In this document: positions 1-5,570 of the stretch, one piece after another | Numbering within the stretch: position 1 is the stretch's first letter | How the letters are laid out: every line of letters starts with the position of its first letter | Assembly (NCBI GenBank): GCA_010030605.1 | Contig: RHCK01000103.1 | Span: 1-6,193, forward strand | DNA length: 6,193 nt | Direction: 5' to 3' | DNA from: Acidimicrobiia bacterium | GTDB taxonomy: Bacteria > Actinomycetota > Acidimicrobiia > Acidimicrobiales > Ilumatobacteraceae | Translations under genes and position numbers: made by a program | Notes under the pieces: generated by a model | What the model was told of the DNA's origin: nothing | Databases searched by the model: none | Seen by the model: only the letters and a program-made list of their open reading frames with translations

Positions 1-93
1 GACAATGCCTCGGTCACCATCATCGACGTCGACCAGAACGGACATCCGTCACTGGCGCGCACTGGTCGGGTAGCCGACACATTGATTCGCTGA
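1..93 (+). CDS. C-terminal end of an unassigned protein (partial)
   Basis: The first frame is open from the window edge to a TGA at 91-93 and gives 30 residues containing SVTIIDVDQNGHPSLAR. A beta-strand-like hydrophobic stretch followed by an Asp/Asn/Gly turn is compatible with the last strand of many alpha/beta enzymes; the ends of histidine phosphatases (phosphoglycerate-mutase-like) often look like this, but the fragment is too short to name. It lies 18 bp upstream of the lipoprotein gene on the same strand, so the two may be co-transcribed. That the stretch is coding rests on the frame being open, the sensible amino-acid composition and the tight spacing. Confidence 0.5.
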   Translation, partial: DNASVTIIDVDQNGHPSLARTGRVADTLIR

Positions 94-111
94 TCGGGCA
101 AACTGACGGGC

Positions 112-852
112 ATGACGTCCCTCTTTGGTCGGGTCAGCCGTGTGATCGCTCCGTGCGTCCTTACTTTGATCATCGCGGCCTGTGGGGCCGACGGCGGCGG
201 CTCGGACACCTTGGCCCCGTTACCCACGAACGTGTCGACCACGGCGGCATCCACGTTGGCCCCCATGGTGACCACCACGGGGGTGCCGGAGTCGACGACC
301 ACGACGATGCTCGACGTCACCACCACCGTCCCGGTCGCGGCCAAGTTGGTGCTACGAGGTGATTCGTTGGGCGACGTGCGATTCGGCGTGGATGCCGAGG
401 GGGCCATCGCCTATGTGGAGTCCCTGCTCGGGAATCCGGACAGCGACAGCGGCTATGTGGATTCGACGTCGGAGTTCGGCATGTGCCCCGGTGCACAGGT
501 TCGCGGCGTTCGATGGGGTGATCTGTTGCTGCTGTTCGGGGACGAGAGCGAGGTGGCCTCGGGACGCCTGCACTTTTACGGCTGGCGATACGGACCGGTG
601 GGAGCGGCGATGCCCGAGCCCGTGGGTCCGGCAACGGAGGGTGGGGTGACTCTGGGGTCGACCGTGAACGAGGTTCTGGCGGTGCACCCCGGTGCCGACG
701 TGTACAACGACGACGTGTTCGGAGCGGGGTTCGACGTCGATTTCGGATCGCGAGGTTTGGTCTCGGGCTCGTTGTCGAACGATGCGCCCAATGGAGTCAC
801 TTTGGCCCTGTTTGGCGGCGTGACCTGTGGCGAGTGGGCGAGCGGCATCTAG
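112..852 (+). CDS. Probable secreted lipoprotein with Thr-rich tether
   Basis: This 246-aa protein has a lipoprotein signal peptide: Arg at 7 and 10, a hydrophobic core at about 11-23, and a lipobox I-A-A-C with the lipidated Cys at 24. A low-complexity Ser/Thr/Pro/Gly stretch follows (about 25-76), typical of a tether between membrane and folded domain in actinobacterial lipoproteins. The globular part (about 78-246) contains two similar segments, one around residues 86-110 and one around 177-197, each of the form 'G-x-V-x-(F/L)-G ... V ... P'. This suggests a duplicated small alpha/beta module, somewhat like beta-lactamase-inhibitor-protein or SmpA folds. Two cysteines, C125 and C239, could form a disulfide outside the membrane. 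I see no clear Shine-Dalgarno before the ATG; the start is chosen because it gives a complete signal peptide. The function is unknown. Export is inferred with good confidence, the fold only weakly. Confidence 0.8.
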   Translation: MTSLFGRVSRVIAPCVLTLIIAACGADGGGSDTLAPLPTNVSTTAASTLAPMVTTTGVPESTTTTMLDVTTTVPVAAKLVLRGDSLGDVRFGVDAEGAIAYVESLLGNPDSDSGYVDSTSEFGMCPGAQVRGVRWGDLLLLFGDESEVASGRLHFYGWRYGPVGAAMPEPVGPATEGGVTLGSTVNEVLAVHPGADVYNDDVFGAGFDVDFGSRGLVSGSLSNDAPNGVTLALFGGVTCGEWASGI

Positions 853-889
853 GTCGTTCTCTGCTTCGTCATCTAGGGTCACAGGAATC

Positions 890-1267
890 ATGAACGCGTT
901 GATGTTGGTCGATCTGCACAAGTCGTGGGCCTGGTTCGTGATCATCGCGAACGGCTTGGCGGGGGTGTGGGCGCTCGGAGCGCACAAGTTGGAGCCGTTG
1001 CGGACGCGGGCGCTGTGGTGGTTCACGCTTCTGGCCGAGTTGACCGTGTTCGTTCAGGTGACGTTGGGCGTGATCGTGGTGAACAAGTACAAGATCGAGT
1101 TCCCGCAGTTTCACGCGTTCTATGGGTTCGTGGGGATCATCGCGGTGGCGATCATTTACTCGTACCGCAATCAGATGAAGCACCGGCTGTACTTGCTGTA
1201 CGGGTTCGGCGGGCTGTTCATCATGGGACTGGGGATCCGCGCCCTCCTGGTCGGCCAAGTCTCCTAA
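890..1267 (+). CDS. Small four-helix integral membrane protein
   Basis: Starting at the ATG at 890 gives 125 residues. A longer version from an in-frame ATG at 827 would add 21 Ser/Arg-rich residues and overlap the lipoprotein gene, so it is less likely; a weak AGGA lies at 883-886. Four hydrophobic helices can be seen at about 13-31, 41-64, 74-91 and 99-119, separated by short charged loops (HKLEPLRTR, NKYKIEFPQ, YRNQMKHR). Histidines sit at or near helix ends (H10, H32, H75, H98). The helix pair with VQVTLGVIVV followed by FHAFYGF faintly recalls half of a heme A synthase (CtaA/COX15) or a cytochrome b561-like bundle, but I cannot assign a family. The gene follows the lipoprotein gene by 37 bp on the same strand and runs into the convergent terminator region. 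Coding is well supported; function is unknown. Confidence 0.8.
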   Translation: MNALMLVDLHKSWAWFVIIANGLAGVWALGAHKLEPLRTRALWWFTLLAELTVFVQVTLGVIVVNKYKIEFPQFHAFYGFVGIIAVAIIYSYRNQMKHRLYLLYGFGGLFIMGLGIRALLVGQVS

Positions 1268-1276
1268 ACCCAAAAT

Positions 1277-1291
1277 GCGACAAATTGTCGC
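1277..1291. repeat. Palindromic 15-mer, copy 1
   Basis: GCGACAAATTGTCGC reads as GCGACAA and TTGTCGC (7-bp arms) around a central A. An identical copy in the same orientation lies 42 bp away, centre to centre. It forms the left arm of the larger hairpin between the convergent genes and could also be a protein-binding half of a double operator or a dispersed repeat unit. Confidence 0.8.
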
Positions 1292-1318
1292 TTTATGTAC
1301 CTGCCACGTGTATGTAAA

Positions 1319-1333
1319 GCGACAAATTGTCGC
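1319..1333. repeat. Palindromic 15-mer, copy 2
   Basis: This is an exact second copy of GCGACAAATTGTCGC, 15 bp past the 3' end of pckG. The flanking bases TAAA before it mirror the TTTA after copy 1, which is why the two palindromes combine into one long stem. The 19 bp between the long arms includes a CACGTG hexamer at 1305-1310 that is not centred on the symmetry axis. Confidence 0.8.
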
Positions 1334-1347
1334 AAATGGTGCAGGGG

Positions 1348-3135
1348 TTAGAGGGCGGCGGCGAGGGAGTCGAGCTGCGCGTTCAGTTTCGCCGGCAACT
1401 TCGGCCCGAACTGCGCATAGTGGTCCTTGATCTGCGGCAACGCCGACTTCCAGCCCTCCGAGTCCACCTTCAACAATTCGCCAAGATCATCCGCGCTCAC
1501 GTCGAGACCCTTCAGATCGAGCGAACCCGGCGCGGGCAACAACCCGATCGGCGTCTTGACCGCGTCGGCCGAACCATTCACGCGCTCGAACACCCACTTC
1601 AGAACACGACTGTTCTCGCCGTATCCCGGCCACAAGAATCGACCGTTCTCGTCGCGACGGAACCAGTTCACGAAGAAGATCTGGGGCAGTTTCGACGGGT
1701 CCGCCTTCGAGCCCACCGACAACCAGTGCGCGAAGTAGTCGGCCATGTTGTATCCGCAGAACGGAAGCATCGCCATCGGGTCGAAGCGCAGGTTGCCGAC
1801 CGCACCCTGCTGAGCCGCGGTGGTCTCCGACGCCATGATCGAGCCGAGGAACACGCCATGTTCCCAATCGAAGGCCTGGGTCACCAACGGCACCGTCGTG
1901 CGGCGACGGCCGCCGAACAGGATCGCCGAGATCGGCACTCCGGCGGGGTCCTGCCACTCGGGTGCGGCCGACGGGCACTGCGACGCGGGCGCAGTGAAGC
2001 GGGCGTTCGGATGCGCGGCCGGCGTCTCGGTCTCGGGCGTCCACGCGTTGCCCTTCCAGTCGGTGGCCCGAGCGGGAGCATCGTCGCTCATGCCTTCCCA
2101 CCACACGTCGCCGTCGGGGGTGAGCGCGGTGTTCGTGAAGATGCAGTTGCCCCACAACGTGTGCATGGCGTTGGCGTTGGTGTCGTAACCGGTGCCCGGC
2201 GCGACGCCGAAGAAGCCAGCCTCGGGGTTGATCGCGTACAGACGACCGTCGGCGCCGAACTTCATCCAGCAGATGTCGTCGCCAATCGTCTCGGCCTTCC
2301 AGCCCGGGATGGTGGGCACCAGCATCGCGAGGTTGGTCTTGCCGCACGCCGACGGGAACGCGGCCGCGATGTACTTCGACTCTCCGGCCGGGTTCGTGAG
2401 CTTCAAGATGAGCATGTGCTCGGCCAGCCAGCCATCGTCACGGGCCATCACCGACGCGATGCGCAACGCGAAACACTTCTTGCCGAGCAACGCGTTTCCG
2501 CCGTAGCCCGAACCGTACGACCAGATCTCGCGGGTCTCGGGGAAGTGCACGATGTACTTGTTGTCGGGGTTGCACGGCCACGACGAGTCCTTCTGGCCCG
2601 GCGCCAGGGGAGCGCCCACCGAATGCAAACACGGCACCCAGTCGCTGTTGCCCAGAACGTCGAGAGCGCCCTGTCCCATGCGGGTCATGATGCGCATGCT
2701 CACGGCCACGTACGCCGAGTCGGTCAACTGCACGCCAATGTGCGCGATCGGCGAGCCGAGCGGCCCCATGCTGAAGGGCACCACGTACATGGTGCGTCCC
2801 TTCATGCAGCCGGCGTACAAACGCTTCATCTCGTCGCGCATTTCGGCGGGCTCGCGCCAGTTGTTGTTGGGTCCGGCGTCGTCCTTGTTGGTCGAGCAAA
2901 TGAACGTGCGATCCTCCACGCGAGCCACGTCGCCCGGATCGGAGTGCGCCCAGTAACTGTTGGGACGCTTCGCCTCGTCGAGTTTGGTGAACGTGCCGCT
3001 GTCGACCAACAACGTGCACAGGCGGTCGTATTCCTCGGCGGAACCGTCGCACCAGTAGATGTCGTCGGGCTGCATCACCGCGGCCCATTCGGCCACCCAC
3101 TTCTTCAGACGATCGTTGTTGCTGGTGCCGGCCAT
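1348..3135 (-). CDS. pckG: Phosphoenolpyruvate carboxykinase (GTP)
   Basis: The enzyme interconverts oxaloacetate + GTP and PEP + GDP + CO2 in the cytosol, linking the TCA cycle to gluconeogenesis; in actinobacteria it can also run in the anaplerotic direction. The 595-aa length is normal for the GTP-dependent family. Diagnostic segments are in order: ARVEDRTFICS (71-81, with the substrate-binding Arg), YGSGYGGNALLGKKCFALR (207-225, metal-ligand Lys), AEHM (238-241, metal-ligand His), the PEPCK signature FPSACGKTNLAM (260-271, P-loop and the reactive Cys264), GDDICW (285-290, metal-binding Asp), FGGRRRTTVPLV (407-418), and NWFRRDENGRFLWPGYGENSRV (490-511, the nucleotide-binding region). No key residue appears missing. 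The ATG is preceded by a good AAGGAG (minus strand, 3142-3147) at 6 nt. It lies 57 bp downstream of the cold-shock-like gene on the same strand, so it may be co-transcribed with rpmB, though a separate promoter is possible. Its transcript ends at the hairpin at 1276-1334. Confidence 0.97.
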   Translation of the reverse strand: MAGTSNNDRLKKWVAEWAAVMQPDDIYWCDGSAEEYDRLCTLLVDSGTFTKLDEAKRPNSYWAHSDPGDVARVEDRTFICSTNKDDAGPNNNWREPAEMRDEMKRLYAGCMKGRTMYVVPFSMGPLGSPIAHIGVQLTDSAYVAVSMRIMTRMGQGALDVLGNSDWVPCLHSVGAPLAPGQKDSSWPCNPDNKYIVHFPETREIWSYGSGYGGNALLGKKCFALRIASVMARDDGWLAEHMLILKLTNPAGESKYIAAAFPSACGKTNLAMLVPTIPGWKAETIGDDICWMKFGADGRLYAINPEAGFFGVAPGTGYDTNANAMHTLWGNCIFTNTALTPDGDVWWEGMSDDAPARATDWKGNAWTPETETPAAHPNARFTAPASQCPSAAPEWQDPAGVPISAILFGGRRRTTVPLVTQAFDWEHGVFLGSIMASETTAAQQGAVGNLRFDPMAMLPFCGYNMADYFAHWLSVGSKADPSKLPQIFFVNWFRRDENGRFLWPGYGENSRVLKWVFERVNGSADAVKTPIGLLPAPGSLDLKGLDVSADDLGELLKVDSEGWKSALPQIKDHYAQFGPKLPAKLNAQLDSLAAAL

Positions 3136-3141
3136 GATGTG

Positions 3142-3147
3142 CTCCTT
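3142..3147 (-). promoter_or_regulatory. Shine-Dalgarno of pckG
   Basis: On the minus strand AAGGAG lies 6 nt before the ATG at 3135. It is the clearest ribosome-binding site in the window and fixes the pckG start. The other starts have weaker or no such sites, so strong independent initiation of pckG is likely even if it is read from an upstream promoter. Confidence 0.75.
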
Positions 3148-3192
3148 CGGCGTGGGGTCGCCTTGGATGATGGTGTGGTTGGTGGGTTCGGG

Positions 3193-3414
3193 TCAGTAAC
3201 CCGGGGTGCCCATATCTGACTCCGAACCTAGGCGCAGGCGCGTGGCGAGGCCCTCATCGTTCACGTCAAATACGACACGCTGTCCGGGTCGCAACATGCG
3301 GAAGATGCTTCCGTCGAGTGCGTCGCCGGCGAGTTCAAATTCGCCGAGGTCGGTGTCACGCAAGATCAGGCCGGTCCCGGTGCCCGGGTCGAAGGCTTTG
3401 ACCACGCCTTGCAT
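3193..3414 (-). CDS. Small cold-shock-domain-like protein
   Basis: The 73-aa product begins MQGVVKAFDPGTGTGLILRD and continues as alternating short strands, a pattern like the five-stranded OB barrel of cold-shock proteins (start 'GxVKxFdxxxGxGxI'). Actinobacteria encode small proteins of this kind with an acidic C-terminal half and an end like LGSESDMGTPGY. The aromatic residues of RNP1 (KGFGFI) and RNP2 (VFVH) that stack on nucleic-acid bases in classical Csp proteins are not present: the RNP1 position reads GTGTGLIL and the RNP2 position EFELAG. It may therefore bind RNA or DNA weakly, or differently. The ATG lies 11 bp after the rpmB stop with no recognisable Shine-Dalgarno, suggesting translational coupling to rpmB. 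The OB-fold assignment is fairly likely; the biological role is unknown. Confidence 0.8.
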   Translation of the reverse strand: MQGVVKAFDPGTGTGLILRDTDLGEFELAGDALDGSIFRMLRPGQRVVFDVNDEGLATRLRLGSESDMGTPGY

Positions 3415-3425
3415 TGCTCAGGCGG

Positions 3426-3641
3426 TCACTTGTCCGAGGCGGCGGTGCCGCGGCTGACCTTGGTCACCTTGCCGGCGCGGATGCAACCGGTGCACACGTT
3501 GAGCCGGGTGGGGGTGCCCTTCACCAAGGCGCGAACGCGCTGGATGTTCGGGTTCCAACGACGCTTGGTGCGCACGTGCGAGTGCGACACCGACATGCCC
3601 CAGGACGGGCGCTTTCCGCAGACTTCACACACTGATGCCAT
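3426..3641 (-). CDS. rpmB: 50S ribosomal protein L28
   Basis: L28 is a small protein of the large ribosomal subunit that contacts 23S rRNA and helps subunit assembly. From the ATG at 3641 the product is 71 aa and opens MASVCEVCGKRPSWGMSVSH, then SHVRTKRRWNPNIQRVRAL, matching the family along its length. Cys pairs at 5/8 and 50/53 make this the zinc-ribbon (C+) form; many actinobacteria also carry a Cys-less paralogue used when zinc is scarce. An in-frame ATG at 3680 would add 13 residues not typical of L28. The inner start is preferred because GGAGAAAG (3650-3657, minus strand) sits 8 nt before it. It is the first gene of the minus-strand block and is divergent from the DAK2-domain gene, a common arrangement. 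Confidence 0.95.
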   Translation of the reverse strand: MASVCEVCGKRPSWGMSVSHSHVRTKRRWNPNIQRVRALVKGTPTRLNVCTGCIRAGKVTKVSRGTAASDK

Positions 3642-3670
3642 GGCAGGTTCTTTCTCCGACGTCTCAGTCG

Positions 3671-3688
3671 GACCGGACATGGCCGGTC
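3671..3688 (-). other. Hairpin in the rpmB leader
   Basis: GACCGG (3671-3676) and CCGGTC (3683-3688) form a 6-bp GC-rich stem with a 6-nt loop, about 13 nt upstream of the ribosome-binding site of rpmB. It would lie within the leader if transcription starts near 3699. A structure here could modulate translation or be chance in GC-rich DNA. Confidence 0.3.
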
Positions 3689-3705
3689 TCGATCTCGATC
3701 ACGAG

Positions 3706-3735
3706 ACGCTACCAGCGGATTTCCCCGGCTCCCAA
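3706..3735 (-). promoter_or_regulatory. Candidate promoter of rpmB
   Basis: Read on the minus strand, a TTGGGA (3730-3735) and a TAGCGT (3706-3711) are separated by 18 bp. The second fits the TANNNT pattern of actinobacterial -10 elements and the first is a partial -35. Transcription would begin near 3699 and leave a leader of about 58 nt before rpmB. The match is by eye and modest. Confidence 0.35.
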
Positions 3736-3854
3736 TGTCCCATCCCCGTGAATTCGGGCCGGATTGTCGGTCATCGATCGGGTTGCGACGTGGCGCGACG
3801 GATCGCGGCCGACCTTGCGATCCCATCGGTCACGTCCTCCACACCCCCGACCAC

Positions 3855-3867
3855 TACCATCGGGCAG
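3855..3867 (+). promoter_or_regulatory. Candidate -10 element for a leaderless DAK2-domain mRNA
   Basis: TACCAT at 3855-3860 fits TANNNT and ends exactly 7 bp before the GTG at 3868, the spacing expected if the transcript starts at the start codon itself. The 13 bases upstream of the GTG contain no Shine-Dalgarno. No convincing -35 hexamer is visible at 17-18 bp upstream. Confidence 0.4.
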
Positions 3868-5559
3868 GTGAACCCACCAGTTCTGGCACCAGACGGGGCC
3901 GCCGAGCGTTTCGATGCCGATCGCCTGCGCCGCACCGTGGTCGCCTTCCGGGACGCGGTCCGTGAACACGCTCCCCGCATCAACCGCTTGAACGTGTACC
4001 CGGTTCCCGACGGGGACACCGGCACCAATATGGCTCGCACGCTGGACGCCGTGGTCGCCGAGCTGGATCAGGCCGGTCCCGACATCGAACCCACCTGCCA
4101 GGCCATCTCCCACGGATCCCTCATGGGAGCCCGGGGAAATTCGGGCGTCATTCTGTCCCAGATCCTGCGCGGGTTGGCGGGTCGTCTGTCGTCCACCGCC
4201 AGCAGCACGGCCAGCGAGGTCGCCGAGGCGCTCAGTGAGGCATCGGCGGCCGCATACAAGGCGGTGCTCAAGCCCATCGAGGGCACGATTCTCACCGTCG
4301 TGCGGGAAGCCAGCGAGGCGGCCAAGTCGTCGGCGGCCTCGGGCGCCGGCCTCGGCGCCACGTTGCGAGCGGCACGTGACGCCGGCCGTCGGGCACTCGA
4401 TGCCACACCCGACATGTTGCCGGTGCTGAAAGACGCCGGTGTGGTCGACGCCGGTGGTGCCGGCTTCTTGCTGTTGCTCGACGCGGCTCTGAACGTCGTC
4501 GATGGCGAACCCATTCCCACGCCGGCGGACTCCATCGGTGGAGACGTGCTCGACGAACCATTGCCGACATCGGCCAACTCCCTCACGCCGCCCGACCAGC
4601 ACGGCGAATTGTCGGTGGCCGACCTTCGATACGAGGTGATGTATTTCCTCCATCTCGACGACGACAAGATCGAAGCATTCAAGTCCGACTGGGGCGAGAT
4701 CGGTGACTCCATCGTCGTGGTCGGTGGTGACGGGCTATGGAATTGCCACGTTCACACGAACGACATCGGTGCGGCCATCGAAGCGGCGATCGATCTTGGT
4801 GGTCGACCCAAGCAAATTCGCGTCACCGATCTGTTCGAGGAAGTCGCCGAGCGCCACGCCGCTCACGACGCCGCGCGATCGGCCGCCGGTCTTCCGGCCG
4901 TCACCACGGCGGTCGTCGCGGTGTGCAGTGGCAGTGGACTCGAGGAGTTGTTCGGGCAGTTGGGAGTGCAAGGCATCGTCACTGGCGGTCAGACGCTCAA
5001 TCCATCCACCGCGGAGTTGTTGGCCGCCGTCGAGGCGGTGAACGCGCACAACGTCATCGTGCTGCCGAACAACAAGAACATCATTCCGGTGGCCGAGCAA
5101 CTCGACGCTCTCACCTCCAAGCACGTGCGCGTCGTGCCGACTCGTTCCATGCCCGAAGCATTGGCCGCACTCGTGGTTTACGACCCCGAAGCCGATGGCG
5201 ACGAGAACTCGTCGTCCATGGAATCGTCCATCGAGGCCATGGTGACCGGAGAAGTCACGCAGGCCGTTCGTGATTCGGCGAGCGATGTCGGTCCGGTTAC
5301 TGCCGGCGACTGGATCGGCCTGGTTCGTGGCGACGGCATCGTGGCCGTCAGCGGATCGCTCGACGGAGCGGTGGTGGCGTTGCTCGCACAATTGGTCGAC
5401 GACTCGCGCGAGATCGTGACGGTCATCGAAGGTGTCGATGCCACCGGCTCGGCCACGGCGGCCATCGAAGCGTGGTTGGCCAGCGAGCGCCCCGGCGTTC
5501 AAGTCGAACGGCATCGCGGCGGTCAACCGTTGTATCCGTACCTTTTCGGCGTCGAATGA
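3868..5559 (+). CDS. DAK2/DhaL-domain protein, FakA/YloV type (probable fatty acid kinase subunit)
   Basis: Proteins of this type carry the ATP-binding half of a two-part kinase; in Firmicutes FakA phosphorylates fatty acids held by the DegV-family protein FakB. From the GTG the product is 563 aa, the usual length. The N-terminal DhaL domain (about 12-210) shows LNVYPVPDGDTGTNM (41-55, Mg/ATP-binding Asp48 and Asp50), GSLMGARGNSGVILSQILRG (83-102), EGTILTV (138-144) and GVVDAGGAGF (191-200). A Gly/Pro/Ser linker (about 212-245) leads to the middle domain with RYEVMYFL (254-261) and GDGLWNCHVHTND (287-299). The C-terminal domain (about 345-563) has CSGSGLEELF (353-362), GGQTLNPSTAELL (373-385) and VLPNNKNI (398-405). 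Longer in-frame starts would run antisense through rpmB and add non-family sequence. recG follows 11 bp downstream, probably in the same operon. No fakB/degV partner is in view, so the kinase role is inferred from the family. Confidence 0.9.
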   Translation: MNPPVLAPDGAAERFDADRLRRTVVAFRDAVREHAPRINRLNVYPVPDGDTGTNMARTLDAVVAELDQAGPDIEPTCQAISHGSLMGARGNSGVILSQILRGLAGRLSSTASSTASEVAEALSEASAAAYKAVLKPIEGTILTVVREASEAAKSSAASGAGLGATLRAARDAGRRALDATPDMLPVLKDAGVVDAGGAGFLLLLDAALNVVDGEPIPTPADSIGGDVLDEPLPTSANSLTPPDQHGELSVADLRYEVMYFLHLDDDKIEAFKSDWGEIGDSIVVVGGDGLWNCHVHTNDIGAAIEAAIDLGGRPKQIRVTDLFEEVAERHAAHDAARSAAGLPAVTTAVVAVCSGSGLEELFGQLGVQGIVTGGQTLNPSTAELLAAVEAVNAHNVIVLPNNKNIIPVAEQLDALTSKHVRVVPTRSMPEALAALVVYDPEADGDENSSSMESSIEAMVTGEVTQAVRDSASDVGPVTAGDWIGLVRGDGIVAVSGSLDGAVVALLAQLVDDSREIVTVIEGVDATGSATAAIEAWLASERPGVQVERHRGGQPLYPYLFGVE

Positions 5560-5570
5560 ATCGGTGAGTC

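Larger units (their letters stand above)
1276..1334. terminator. Long nested inverted repeat, probable bidirectional terminator
   Basis: The arms 1276-1295 and 1315-1334 are reverse complements except for a central A opposite A (1284/1326). In RNA the stem can extend inward through two G-U pairs and three Watson-Crick pairs (1298-1300 with 1310-1312), giving about 25 paired positions around a short loop. The hairpin begins 8 bp after the stop of the plus-strand membrane gene and lies 13 bp beyond the stop of minus-strand pckG, so it fills the convergent gap. For the pckG transcript the stem is followed directly by UUUU, then GGG and UUU (from 1275 down to about 1266), as expected of an intrinsic terminator. 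In the plus direction there is no U-run, so termination there would depend on the stem alone. Each arm is itself a palindrome, listed separately. Confidence 0.7.

Noticed and set aside
232..340. Short repeats of ACC/ACG triplets as a possible microsatellite
   Set aside because: They encode the Thr/Ser-rich lipoprotein tether with varied codons and no regular unit, so protein-level composition explains them.
827..889. Earlier start for the four-helix membrane protein at 827
   Set aside because: It overlaps the end of the lipoprotein gene and adds a Ser/Arg-rich stretch with no signal or helix character; the ATG at 890 begins right before the first helix.
352..1026. A 224-codon minus-strand frame opposite the lipoprotein and membrane genes
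   Set aside because: The translation has no recognisable domain and is rich in His/Arg/Ser; both plus-strand genes have coherent signal or membrane features.
1305..1310. CACGTG hexamer as a separate regulatory site
   Set aside because: A six-base palindrome is common by chance at this GC content, it is off-centre in the larger hairpin, and it is not near a promoter.
1327..3219. A 630-codon plus-strand open frame covering all of pckG on the opposite strand
   Set aside because: Its translation is rich in Arg, His and Val with no domain pattern, and it mirrors the codon bias of pckG, whose match to the PEPCK family is complete. Long antisense frames are expected in GC-rich DNA.
3642..3680. Longer L28 starting at the ATG at 3680
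   Set aside because: The 13 extra residues (MSGPTETSEKEPA) are not part of L28, and a ribosome-binding site is placed correctly for the inner ATG at 3641.
3409..3867. N-terminal extension of the DAK2-domain gene by 153 codons from an ATG at 3409
   Set aside because: It would run antisense through all of rpmB and its promoter, the extra residues resemble no family member, and similarity begins just after the GTG at 3868.
4735..5526. A 263-codon minus-strand frame inside the DAK2-domain gene
   Set aside because: It is Asp/His/Arg/Gly-rich, a typical reverse-strand shadow, and the plus-strand gene is well matched to its family throughout this region.
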